A stretch of 33,827 bases of DNA, taken from Fibrobacter sp. (GTDB lineage: Bacteria; Fibrobacterota; Fibrobacteria; Fibrobacterales; Fibrobacteraceae). The notes under the pieces were generated by a model. It was not told the origin of the DNA. It did no database searches and saw only the letters and a program-made list of their open reading frames with translations. Positions 15,626 to 23,218 of the stretch are shown piece after piece; the stretch's first letter is position 1; each line of letters begins with the position of its first letter. A program made the position numbers and the translations under genes. Location: contig JAFVGH010000033.1 of NCBI GenBank assembly GCA_017475045.1, forward strand, positions 1-33,827. The letters are read 5' to 3'.

Positions 15626-16881
15626 ACGGGCCTCCTGATCATTTCCGGGTGGGTAAAGTCCTTGCGCAGGGGGTAGCCTACGAAGTCGTCGTCCAAGAAG
15701 ATTCGGCGCTGGTCGGGGTGGCCCACGAAGTCGATGCCGAACATGTCGTAAACTTCACGTTCCTTGAATTCTGCCGCTGGATACAGGTGGCTGATGCTGG
15801 GGGCGTGGGCAAGGAGCGCCGTGGCCCGCTGCTCTTCGGGAATGGAAAAGTCCTTTTTCAGTTGCAGGCAGAGGAACAGCTTGTGTCCGTGTTCCATGCT
15901 GCGGAACTGGGACACCACGTCAAAATGGTCGTCGTAGTCGATACCTACGATGTCGATGAGGTAGTCCATCTTGAGGCTGGCTTCATCCTTGATGAATTCT
16001 ACCATGGGCAGGTAGTCTTCGGGAGTGACCATCACTTCTAGCGGTCGGTCCGCCGGCATGGCGGCCACCACGTCTTCCACAGGGTCTTCGCTGTGGGTGT
16101 GCACCGTTACCGCCGGGAACTTGTCTTTAAGCTTGGCGTAAATTTCGGACTGCTTGAGGCCCGGACGCTTGAAGGGTATGCGTTCCACTTCGGGGAAATC
16201 TTCTTTCTTGACGCGGATAGGCTTGAAACTCGACTTGTAGTCGGGATTTTCTTCCTTGAATTTCGCACGGGCTTCCGCCATCTCCTCGTCCTTCATCTCT
16301 TCGAGAGCGGCCCAGGTCTTGGCAGCTTCGCGGTAGCGGTCCATGGTGGATACGTCCTTGGGCTCACCCTCGTGCCAGGGTTCACGGCAGGTTTCGTGGA
16401 GGATTTTTTCCCGCAGGGTCAAAAGGCCGTGGAAAAGGGCTTCGGGCCTGGGCGGGCATCCGGGAACGAACACGTCTACGGGAATCAGGTTCTGGGCGCC
16501 ACGCACAACGGAATAGTTGTCGTAAATAAAGGGGCCGCCGCTAATAGTGCAGGCGCCCATGGCGATGGCGTACTTGGGGCCAGGAATCTGCTCCCACAGC
16601 ATCTGGATGGCAGGCGCCATGCGGCGGGTGATGGTTCCCGCCAAAATAAACAGGTCCGCCTGCCTAGGTGAACTGCGGAATACTTCACTTCCGAATCGGG
16701 CGATGTCGTAGCGGGCCATGGAACTGCTCATCATCTCGATGGCGCAGCAGCTGGTGCCGTAGGTCAGAGGCCAAATGGAGTTTGCCCGGGCCCAATTCAC
16801 CACGTAGTCGATGGCGTTTACCACGTACTTACCGCCCGGAATAGGGTCCAGGATTTTTGGAGCGTAATTAATTATTCCCAT
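15622..16881 (-). CDS. nuoBC: NADH-quinone oxidoreductase fused subunits B and C
   Basis: One continuous 419-residue frame joins two complex I subunits. Residues 1 to about 165 are NuoB. The N2 cluster ligands are Cys45-Cys46 (in YGTSCCAIEM), Cys111 (GACTISGG) and Cys142 (PGCPPRPEA). Residues ~165-245 are a charged linker. Residues ~245-419 are NuoC, with the EREVYDMFGIDFVGHPD and RRIFLDDDF motifs and the PLRKDF end. NuoB hands electrons to quinone; NuoC is the 30-kDa scaffold. No stop or start signals separate the two parts. The start overlaps the nuoA stop by 10 bases. The better-known fusion is NuoC-NuoD, so this B-C fusion is noteworthy. Confidence 0.96.
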   Translation of the reverse strand: MGIINYAPKILDPIPGGKYVVNAIDYVVNWARANSIWPLTYGTSCCAIEMMSSSMARYDIARFGSEVFRSSPRQADLFILAGTITRRMAPAIQMLWEQIPGPKYAIAMGACTISGGPFIYDNYSVVRGAQNLIPVDVFVPGCPPRPEALFHGLLTLREKILHETCREPWHEGEPKDVSTMDRYREAAKTWAALEEMKDEEMAEARAKFKEENPDYKSSFKPIRVKKEDFPEVERIPFKRPGLKQSEIYAKLKDKFPAVTVHTHSEDPVEDVVAAMPADRPLEVMVTPEDYLPMVEFIKDEASLKMDYLIDIVGIDYDDHFDVVSQFRSMEHGHKLFLCLQLKKDFSIPEEQRATALLAHAPSISHLYPAAEFKEREVYDMFGIDFVGHPDQRRIFLDDDFVGYPLRKDFTHPEMIRRPV

Positions 16882-17258
16882 TTCAGGATTCCTTTTTTCC
16901 AGGCGTAGGCGAGGCCGGAAACGAGAATGGCCATAAATATCACAAGGTCAATGATAACGACCGCAGGGGCGAGGGGCGTGTTCCCGGCCATGATTTCCTT
17001 GAAGTTCATGAGCACGGGATACAGGAACAAAGCTTCGATGTCAAATACCAGGAACAAAAGCGCGAACAGGTAGTAGCCCACCTTGAACTGGATGCGGGCG
17101 TTTCCGATGGTCTGCATGCCGCATTCGTAGGGGGCCATCTTGTTCTTGGTGTTCTTGGTACGGTAGCCCAGCAGAAGCCCGGTGACGGTAGCCGCCGCGG
17201 CGATGAAGGCACCCAAGAACAAGAAAAAAGAAAGGATAATATACTCTGACATAATCAT
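16872..17258 (-). CDS. nuoA: NADH-quinone oxidoreductase subunit A (complex I)
   Basis: A 128-residue protein with three membrane helices. It carries the NuoA motifs APYECGM, the FKVGYYLFALLFLVFDIEALFL region and the loop that contacts the quinone site. ATG codons lie at 17258 and 17252; the second has a TGAG-like sequence at better spacing. Only 20 bases separate it from the stop of the upstream hypothetical gene, and no terminator is visible there, so nuoA-H may be co-transcribed with rel. Confidence 0.96.
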   Translation of the reverse strand: MIMSEYIILSFFLFLGAFIAAAATVTGLLLGYRTKNTKNKMAPYECGMQTIGNARIQFKVGYYLFALLFLVFDIEALFLYPVLMNFKEIMAGNTPLAPAVVIIDLVIFMAILVSGLAYAWKKGILKWE

Positions 17259-17278
17259 CTCACATTACACATTCCACA

Positions 17279-17866
17279 CTAGTAGAAGTTCTGTAATTCC
17301 TGAATTGTTCCAAAAAGCGTGTTGCCTATTTGGAAGCGTTCGACAATGTGCTTTACCAGCTCCCGGAACTCCTTGATGGTGGCAATGGACATGGCCGAAA
17401 GTTTTTCCTGGATGGAACTGACGAATCCCTTGTCTACCGGCTGGGCCTTCATCCCCTGCATGTTCATGCCCCAGTCGTGGAGCATCTTGTCGGTATCGAT
17501 ACGGGCAATGATGTAGTGGGTGGTAGAAAGCAGTTCCCGCAAGAAGTGAACCAAGAAGATTTCTTCTTGTAGAATACCCCAGCGCTTGTCCTTGGAATAC
17601 AGCGTGGCTTCTTCGGCCTTGCCGTAAAAGATGGCGGCCTGGGCGTATTCCAGGCAAGTGGTAATCAGACGCTCGTAGTGCTTGATTTCTTGCTGCAGGT
17701 GGGCGAACCATTCCTCGTCGAACTTGCCGCCGGTGGTGCCGTTATAGTCGTTGGGCAACAGCGCCCTGAAGGCATAGTAGACCTCTTCGTAGTAGCGGTT
17801 GCGCATACGGCAGTTGAAGGCCCTGTTCTTCAGGGTGTAGTCGCTATGGTGCAGGGGCGTCATCAT
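17279..17866 (-). CDS. Conserved hypothetical protein between rel and nuoA
   Basis: A 195-residue, soluble, mostly helical protein rich in aromatic, Glu and His residues. It has no signal peptide or membrane segment and no family I recognise. It overlaps the stop of the upstream rel gene by 4 bases (ATGA type) and ends 20 bases before nuoA, so it is probably translated from a rel-hypothetical-nuo message. ATG codons occur at 17866 and 17863. The frame is clearly coding by its coupling and tight packing. A role linked to ppGpp or to complex I is only suggested by position. Confidence 0.8.
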   Translation of the reverse strand: MMTPLHHSDYTLKNRAFNCRMRNRYYEEVYYAFRALLPNDYNGTTGGKFDEEWFAHLQQEIKHYERLITTCLEYAQAAIFYGKAEEATLYSKDKRWGILQEEIFLVHFLRELLSTTHYIIARIDTDKMLHDWGMNMQGMKAQPVDKGFVSSIQEKLSAMSIATIKEFRELVKHIVERFQIGNTLFGTIQELQNFY

Positions 17867-20007
17867 GATTTTTTAACCTCCCTGACGCCACTAATCTGCT
17901 GGATCCTACGGGTGATGGAATCAACCTGCTCCTTGCGGAAGGCCTTGAACTCCATACGGATTCTGCCAGAGGACTGCTTGCTTACCACGCTCATCTGGTC
18001 CAGGAACAGGTTTTCGTCCTTGAGTTCCTTGAGAATGTCGAAGGTAATATTCTTGCGGTTGTCCGTCTCCACGACAAGGTGGGTGGTAAAGGGTTCAGAA
18101 AGATCGGGGCTCCACTGTACGGGAATCTGCTGCTCTGTAGGAAAATCCTTGAGGCAGGGGCACTTTTGGGTGTGTACCTCGATACCGACTTGCGGGCGCA
18201 TGACGCCTACGATCTTGTCTCCGGGTACAGGCCCGCAGCAACTGGCAAAGTGAATGACCAGGTTGGTTTCCTGTCCGATCTGCAGGGGCATGTCCTCTTG
18301 GTAGGGGCTCTTCTTGTCCTTGTTGAAGGTGGGGAAGAACCGAAGGGCCGAACTTTCCTTGGATATATCCGTGCCGTCATAGAGGAAACGGTGAACGTCC
18401 TGTAGCGGAAGCTCGCCTTGGCCAAGCCTCTCGTAAAAATCCTCAATGCTAGAAGTGCCGAAGTACTTGTTGATCTTCTCGTCGCTGGGAAACTTGTCAC
18501 GTTCCAGCTTGGAAAGCCTAAGTTCTCGGGTCCAGATTTCGCGACCCAGGTCCCTGGCCTGCTGGAGCATGCTGGATTTCATCCACTTGCGCAGTTCCTG
18601 TTTGGCCTTGGTGGTGGTCACCATCTCCAGCCATTCGGGGCTGGGTTCTTGGGTGGGGCTTTTTAAAACCTGGATGGTTGCACCGTGGGGTACGGGCTTG
18701 TCTAGGCTTACCACTTCGTCGTTAATGCGGGCGCCTATGCAGTGCAGGCCCAGTTCGGTATGCACGGCGAAGGCGAAGTCCAGCACGATGGCTCCGTCGG
18801 GCAGTTCGATGGAGTTTCCCTTGGGCGTGAACACCACGATTCCTTCGGGTTTCAGGTCCACCTTCAAGAAATCCAGGTATTCCTTTGAATCGGAAATTTC
18901 GGACTGGAGCTTGACCATGTGGTCTAGCCAGGCCAATTCCTCGCCCTCGTGTTGGGTTTCCAGCTTGTAAGCCCAGTGGGCGGCAAAGCCTTTCTCTGCC
19001 GTCAGGTCCATGTCCTTGGTGCGAATCTGGACTTCCACCATCTTGTTTTCGGGCCCGATAACCGTGGTATGGATACTCTGGTACAGGTTGGGCTTTGGGG
19101 TGGCGATGTAGTCTTTAAACCGGCTCTGCAGGGGTGGCCACAGATTGTGGACGTAGCCCAGGGCCAGGTAGCATTCGGGAATGGTATCCACGATAATGCG
19201 GATGGCGAAAATGTCGAAGATGTCTTCGAACTCGCAGCCCCGGCTGAGCATCTTGTTGTAGATGCTGTAGATGTTCTTGGTTCGGCCCTGGATGGTACAG
19301 TCAAAGTCTTCTAGGGCAAGCTTGATCTGGAGCGGCCCGATGACGGACTGGATGTACTTTTCCCGAGCTTCCTTGTTCTCGATAAGGGCGTCTACCAGCT
19401 TCTGGTACTCTACCGGGTTTACGTACTTGAAGCTCAGGTCCTCCAGTTCGGTTTTCAGCTTGTACAGACCGAACCGGTGGGTGAGGGGCACGTAGATGTC
19501 CAGGGTCTCCTGGGCGATGGCCTTGCGCTTCTCGGGTTTCATGTACTGCATGGTCCGCATGTTGTGGATGCGGTCTGCAATCTTGATCATGATGACCCGG
19601 GGGTCTTTCGCCATGGCGGTAATGAGCTTGCGGTAGGTTTCCGCCTTACGGGCGGTCTTGCTCTCTTGCTGGGCGGCGGTAATCTTTGTGACGGCGTCCA
19701 CCATGAAGGCGGTGTCGTCACCGAACTTTTCGGAAATTTCGCTAAGGGTGTGGGGGGTGTCTTCCACCACGTCGTGGAGCAGCCCTGCAAGGACTGTGGC
19801 CTGGTCTTGCTTCAGGTCCGAAAGGATCTTGGCCACCTCGTAGGGGTGCTCGGTATAGGGCATGCCGCTCTTGCGGTACTGGCCGCTATGGGCCTCTGCA
19901 ATAAAGACAATGGCATTCTCCAGAATCTCGCGGTTCAGGGCGGGATTCTTCTTGAGAAGCACGTCTACGATGTGCTTCTGGTTGGATGTCAGGTCTTGTA
20001 CTGCCAT
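17863..20007 (-). CDS. rel: Bifunctional (p)ppGpp synthetase/hydrolase (RelA/SpoT family)
   Basis: 714 residues, full family length. The N-terminal hydrolase HD domain is intact, with QYRKSG, YTEHP (His54) and HDVVEDT (His78, Asp79, Glu82, Asp83). The synthetase domain follows, with RFKDYIATPK (296-305) and YQSIHTTV. The RxKD form is typical of bifunctional Rel/SpoT enzymes rather than EXDD monofunctional RelA. A TGS domain (IVVFTPKGNSIELPDGA), a helical region, a Cys-rich segment (HFASCCGPVPGD) and a C-terminal ACT domain complete it. It makes and degrades the stringent-response alarmone. There is no clear Shine-Dalgarno. TATAAT and TATATT boxes lie 12 and 47 bases upstream. Confidence 0.96.
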   Translation of the reverse strand: MAVQDLTSNQKHIVDVLLKKNPALNREILENAIVFIAEAHSGQYRKSGMPYTEHPYEVAKILSDLKQDQATVLAGLLHDVVEDTPHTLSEISEKFGDDTAFMVDAVTKITAAQQESKTARKAETYRKLITAMAKDPRVIMIKIADRIHNMRTMQYMKPEKRKAIAQETLDIYVPLTHRFGLYKLKTELEDLSFKYVNPVEYQKLVDALIENKEAREKYIQSVIGPLQIKLALEDFDCTIQGRTKNIYSIYNKMLSRGCEFEDIFDIFAIRIIVDTIPECYLALGYVHNLWPPLQSRFKDYIATPKPNLYQSIHTTVIGPENKMVEVQIRTKDMDLTAEKGFAAHWAYKLETQHEGEELAWLDHMVKLQSEISDSKEYLDFLKVDLKPEGIVVFTPKGNSIELPDGAIVLDFAFAVHTELGLHCIGARINDEVVSLDKPVPHGATIQVLKSPTQEPSPEWLEMVTTTKAKQELRKWMKSSMLQQARDLGREIWTRELRLSKLERDKFPSDEKINKYFGTSSIEDFYERLGQGELPLQDVHRFLYDGTDISKESSALRFFPTFNKDKKSPYQEDMPLQIGQETNLVIHFASCCGPVPGDKIVGVMRPQVGIEVHTQKCPCLKDFPTEQQIPVQWSPDLSEPFTTHLVVETDNRKNITFDILKELKDENLFLDQMSVVSKQSSGRIRMEFKAFRKEQVDSITRRIQQISGVREVKKS

Positions 20008-20019
20008 TATCTACAATTT

Positions 20020-20060
20020 ATTATAAAATTCGGCAGAAAAACGGCAATTTTGGGAATATA
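20020..20060 (-). promoter_or_regulatory. Candidate promoter region of rel
   Basis: Two -10-like boxes occur on the minus strand: TATATT at 20055-20060 and TATAAT at 20020-20025. The second ends 12 bases before ATG 20007, which would leave almost no leader, and no Shine-Dalgarno is seen. Confidence 0.35.
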
Positions 20061-20083
20061 AGCCAAAAATAAGGTATTTGGTA

Positions 20084-21418
20084 TTATACCACGGCTTTGG
20101 TTTTCCAGCGGCCGCTTTTCCAGCGCCAGAAGTTGGCGATAGAGCGGTAAAATTCGTCGCTGGCCATGCCGAGCCAGAGCCCAGCCAGGCCCAGTTTCAA
20201 CCCGAAGGCGAGAAGAAGGGCGGTACCCACTCCGAGGGTCCACATCATGGCGCTTCCGACAATGGCCGGGAACTTAGAATCCCCGATAGCGCGAAGTGAC
20301 GAGGTAATGATGTAATTGACCGCCTTGAAGGGCTGCAAGGCGACGTCGCACCAGAGGCAGATGCAACCCAGCCGAATCACTTCGGGGTCTTTGGAGAAAA
20401 TGCCGATAAGATGTTCACCGCAAAGGGCCACTGCGATAGAGAAGATAAGCCCGCTGATGCTTCCGATAATGAAGGTCCTTTTAATCTGGTTCGAAGCCCT
20501 GTCGTATTCATGGGCGCCCACCAAGTGGGCGACGAGAATCTGGTTTCCACTGCCGAGGCCGATTCCCAGGATACAGGAAACCGCCGCGAAGTTGCCGGCA
20601 AATACGCGGGCCGTTATGGCGGTGGTTCCCACGTAGACCACCATGGCGGTAATGAACACCTGGAATAGCTGGAAACTGATGGGCTCTGCGGCGGCGGGAA
20701 GACCGATGCGGATCCAGTCGGGCAAGATAATTTTAGAACGGACCAGGTCCCGCTTGTTTGTCTTATGGCGAATCTTGAAACGCAACACTAGCCAAAGCAT
20801 CAGGGAGGCCAGCAGCCAGGAGATGCTGGTGGCGATAGCCACCCCGTATACACCCATTTTGGGGAGCCCGAAAAGGCCTTCCAAAAAGATGTAGTTCAGT
20901 ACCGCATTGCTTACGATGGTAAGCACGTTGCTAATCAGGTTCCAGATGGTAAGGCCGTGGGTGGCAATGAGGGCGATGAGGGTTGCCTGCAGGGCACGGA
21001 AGGCAAAGCCAAAAGCCACTACGGAAAGGAATTGGTTTGCATACAGGGCCGTGTCTTCGGTAAGCCCCATGAGGGAGACGATGGTTCCCGAAAGGGGGAA
21101 TACCAGTAGCGTGATAGAAACGCCCAGTAAAAAGCTGCCGACAAGGACCAAGGTCTGGGTCGTACGGGCATGGCTACCTTGCCTTGCTCCGATATACTGG
21201 GAGGTAATACTTGCGCCGGCTTGAGAAAAAGCGTGGAGGGCGGTAAAGATGGTGGCGATGACGGGCATCAGGGCTCCCACACCGGCAGCCGCCGTTTCCG
21301 AGGTACGGGAAAGGAACCAGCTGTCCATCATAGGCTGGAAGATCCCGACGGCGAAGGTCAGGATAAGAGGCCAAGAAAGACTGAGGAGTGAACGGTCTTT
21401 AACTTGCTTTCCAGTCAT
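20084..21418 (-). CDS. MATE-family multidrug/cation antiporter
   Basis: About 444 residues with twelve membrane helices in two repeated halves. The N-terminal half has the MATE start pattern LLSLSWPLILTFAVGIFQPMMDSWFLSR, shown here in part by PLILTF and MMDSWF. The second half has the matching LPAAAEPISFQLFQ segment. MATE transporters export drugs or metabolites using Na+ or H+ gradients; the substrate is unknown. The frame is open to an ATG at 21460, but that region is the terminator hairpin of the upstream gene. The ATG at 21418 (MTGKQVKDRSLL) is therefore preferred. A TAACAT element lies 7 bases before it. Confidence 0.92.
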   Translation of the reverse strand: MTGKQVKDRSLLSLSWPLILTFAVGIFQPMMDSWFLSRTSETAAAGVGALMPVIATIFTALHAFSQAGASITSQYIGARQGSHARTTQTLVLVGSFLLGVSITLLVFPLSGTIVSLMGLTEDTALYANQFLSVVAFGFAFRALQATLIALIATHGLTIWNLISNVLTIVSNAVLNYIFLEGLFGLPKMGVYGVAIATSISWLLASLMLWLVLRFKIRHKTNKRDLVRSKIILPDWIRIGLPAAAEPISFQLFQVFITAMVVYVGTTAITARVFAGNFAAVSCILGIGLGSGNQILVAHLVGAHEYDRASNQIKRTFIIGSISGLIFSIAVALCGEHLIGIFSKDPEVIRLGCICLWCDVALQPFKAVNYIITSSLRAIGDSKFPAIVGSAMMWTLGVGTALLLAFGLKLGLAGLWLGMASDEFYRSIANFWRWKSGRWKTKAVV

Positions 21419-21432
21419 GGGCCCAATGTTAG

Positions 21433-21458
21433 AAAAATAGGGGTGCGTTGGGCACCCC
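21433..21458 (-). terminator. Intrinsic terminator after the thioesterase gene
   Basis: On the minus strand a perfect 7-bp stem (GGGGTGC with GCACCCC, 5-base loop) is followed by TATTTTT. It lies between the thioesterase stop (21496) and the MATE start (21418). Confidence 0.75.
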
Positions 21459-21495
21459 ATATTGGTTAGAATTGTTTGCTATTGTATACAGAGAA

Positions 21496-21960
21496 TTAAG
21501 GACGTTTTCGCATTTCCCGACGCGCGAGAGCCTCTTCGAAACGGCGCTTTTCGTCGTCGGTTTCCGGGACGACGGGGGCTAGGGCGGTAGGCTTGCCGTT
21601 TTCGTCCAGGGCCACGAAGGTTATGTAGGCGTGGCAAATGTCTTCGCATTCGGTCTTTTCTAGGGGGGTGCCCGTAACCTTGACACCGATTTCCATGGAA
21701 GAGCAGAATACCCGGTTGATAGAGGCCTTGATGTCTAGAATATAACCCACCTTTGCGGGGTTGAAAAAGCGGACTCCGTCGATACCCACGGTGGTCACGC
21801 GGTTCGTACAGTGCCTACGGGCGGCAATGCAGGCCGCCTTGTCCAAAAGTCCCATCAGGTAGCCCCCGAAGGCGATTCCATAGGAGTTGGTGTCGCCAGG
21901 GTGGACGATGTCGTGGGTGACGGTGGCCGATTCTTTGACGGTTTTAGGTGTCTTTTCCAT
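21496..21960 (-). CDS. Acyl-CoA thioesterase, hotdog fold (YciA/BFIT type)
   Basis: A 154-residue single hotdog-domain protein. The conserved segment VHPGDTNSYGIAFGGYLM followed by LLDKAACIAARRH is the signature of this acyl-CoA hydrolase group, including the active-site Asn/Asp and the Gly-Gly turn. It hydrolyses acyl-CoA thioesters; the chain length preferred is unknown. TATATT at 21968-21973 ends only 7 bases before the ATG, and there is no Shine-Dalgarno, so the mRNA may be leaderless. A strong terminator follows, so it is probably a single-gene unit. Confidence 0.9.
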   Translation of the reverse strand: MEKTPKTVKESATVTHDIVHPGDTNSYGIAFGGYLMGLLDKAACIAARRHCTNRVTTVGIDGVRFFNPAKVGYILDIKASINRVFCSSMEIGVKVTGTPLEKTECEDICHAYITFVALDENGKPTALAPVVPETDDEKRRFEEALARREMRKRP

Positions 21961-21967
21961 AGGTGCA

Positions 21968-21973
21968 AATATA
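21968..21973 (-). promoter_or_regulatory. Candidate -10 box (TATATT) for the thioesterase gene, leaderless arrangement
   Basis: On the minus strand AAACTATATTTGCACCT runs directly into the ATG. The box ends 7 bases before the start codon, which would place the transcription start at the A of ATG. Confidence 0.45.
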
Positions 21974-21994
21974 GTTTTTTTTAGAGGCCTGGGT

Positions 21995-22453
21995 CTAGGG
22001 GCTTGGGGTTAGAGGCTTTCGGCTGTTCTGCAGTTTTTCGGCACAGGGCTTACTTTGTCTTAAAATTTTCACCAGGGCGCTGGGGCTGAGTCCAAAGGCC
22101 TTGGCCGCCTCTTTGGTGTCGCCATTTTTTGCAGCCATACGGTCAAAGACGTGGGCTACGAAAAGGGGAAACAGGGGGTTGCTTGGCTGGATATGCCCGT
22201 TACTCCCCGGAAAGGGAATTTCCGGATTTTCCGGTTCCTCGCGAACCCTGAGGGCAAGTGCCATCTGCAGGCGGTGCAGGGCATGGACCTTATTTTCCTT
22301 GGCGGACCTCCCTTCGGAAGATTTGATTTCTAAATTGTATTCCCGTAAGGTCAGCTGCACTCCGGTGTTGGTCTTGTTCCTGTGCTGTCCGCCAGGACCC
22401 GACCCTTGGAACCCCTTCAGGGTACAGGCGCCTAGTAGCTGGTCCAAACTCAT
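21995..22453 (-). CDS. Small GGQ-domain release-factor-like protein with HTH-like tail
   Basis: About 152 residues from MSLDQLLG. The N-terminal half is a class I release-factor catalytic domain, with GSGPGGQHRNKTNTGVQL carrying the GGQ that triggers peptidyl-tRNA hydrolysis. There are no codon-recognition domains, as in the rescue factor ArfB. Unlike ArfB, the C-terminus is not a simple Arg/Lys tail but contains DTKEAAKAFGLSPSALVKILR, which looks like a helix-turn-helix. A role in ribosome rescue is inferred from the GGQ domain. Starts at 22453 (MSLDQ) or 22477 (MHRDT) are both possible; the longer frame back to 22624 runs antisense into the next gene and is rejected. Confidence 0.8.
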   Translation of the reverse strand: MSLDQLLGACTLKGFQGSGPGGQHRNKTNTGVQLTLREYNLEIKSSEGRSAKENKVHALHRLQMALALRVREEPENPEIPFPGSNGHIQPSNPLFPLFVAHVFDRMAAKNGDTKEAAKAFGLSPSALVKILRQSKPCAEKLQNSRKPLTPSP

Positions 22454-22471
22454 TCTTAGGTAGGTATCGCG

Positions 22472-23206
22472 ATGCATATCTTGAAAGATAAAATTCTTGT
22501 GGCCCTCGCTGTGGCTTTTATGGCGCTGTTGTCCGCTTGCGCAGCCACTCCGGATAAGCCTGCAACCGACAGCCCCCTTCAAAACGCTCCTCAAAACGCC
22601 CAGGCGAAAGATGCCCAGTATCAAGAACGCATTCAGGACAAGCAGACTCTTTTAGAGAACATGTTCCAGAATTTTCTGGATGGCGTCCGGAAGGGTGCCT
22701 CTGCCGAGGTCCTTTACAGCTATCTGACGGATACATCGGAATACTGGCTGGATACCCTTGAAACCCACGCCCGTCGCTACGATGCCGAAGCTTTGGATAC
22801 CTGCCAGTTCTACGAGGCCTATTCCATAATCCTTTACCGCCTTTACGAACGGGAACACCTGTGGCAAACCGACGATGATCGCATGCTCTTTATGTTGCTC
22901 AGCAAGAGCGGTATGTTGGATCGTTTCCTTAGGCTTGATCTTGGCCCCATGAAGGTAAAGAATGACCGGGGAAGCATTGGCCTTGCCAAAAGCCCCGATG
23001 TACCCATTATGCTTTTTGTCTGGGACGACCAGACGTGGAAACTGGACCTGCCCGCGACGCTTCCCCTGATTACCAAAGGAATTGAATCCATTGCGGTAAA
23101 GAAAAACTGGACCAACCGCAAGCTTGCCCTGTACTGGATCGAGAAGGAATACCACATGACCTATTCCAGACTCGACGATTCCCTTTTGGAGCCCATCGGT
23201 TTTTAG
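22472..23206 (+). CDS. Lipoprotein of unknown function
   Basis: A 244-residue protein with a lipoprotein signal sequence ending LLSAC (Cys23) and a Pro/Gln/Ala-rich spacer. The globular domain is mostly helical and rich in Tyr, Trp, Asp and Leu. No family is recognised. AGGTAGG seven bases upstream supports the start at 22472. It is the first of four co-directional, closely spaced genes (gaps of 12, 24 and 3 bases) ending with a PorU-like protein and a membrane protein, which points to an envelope or secretion role. Its 5' end overlaps or abuts that of the divergent GGQ gene. Confidence 0.83.
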   Translation: MHILKDKILVALAVAFMALLSACAATPDKPATDSPLQNAPQNAQAKDAQYQERIQDKQTLLENMFQNFLDGVRKGASAEVLYSYLTDTSEYWLDTLETHARRYDAEALDTCQFYEAYSIILYRLYEREHLWQTDDDRMLFMLLSKSGMLDRFLRLDLGPMKVKNDRGSIGLAKSPDVPIMLFVWDDQTWKLDLPATLPLITKGIESIAVKKNWTNRKLALYWIEKEYHMTYSRLDDSLLEPIGF

Positions 23207-23218
23207 GGTGTAGCCTGG

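Noticed and set aside
14228..15676. Long plus-strand open frame (482 codons)
   Set aside because: It is exactly antisense to nuoD and parts of nuoH and nuoBC, which have full family motifs; its translation is low-complexity His/Gly/Val-rich and resembles no protein.
22331..22336. TAAATT box inside the GGQ gene as a promoter for the lipoprotein gene
   Set aside because: It lies 135 bases upstream within coding sequence and could be chance; it is not strong enough to annotate.
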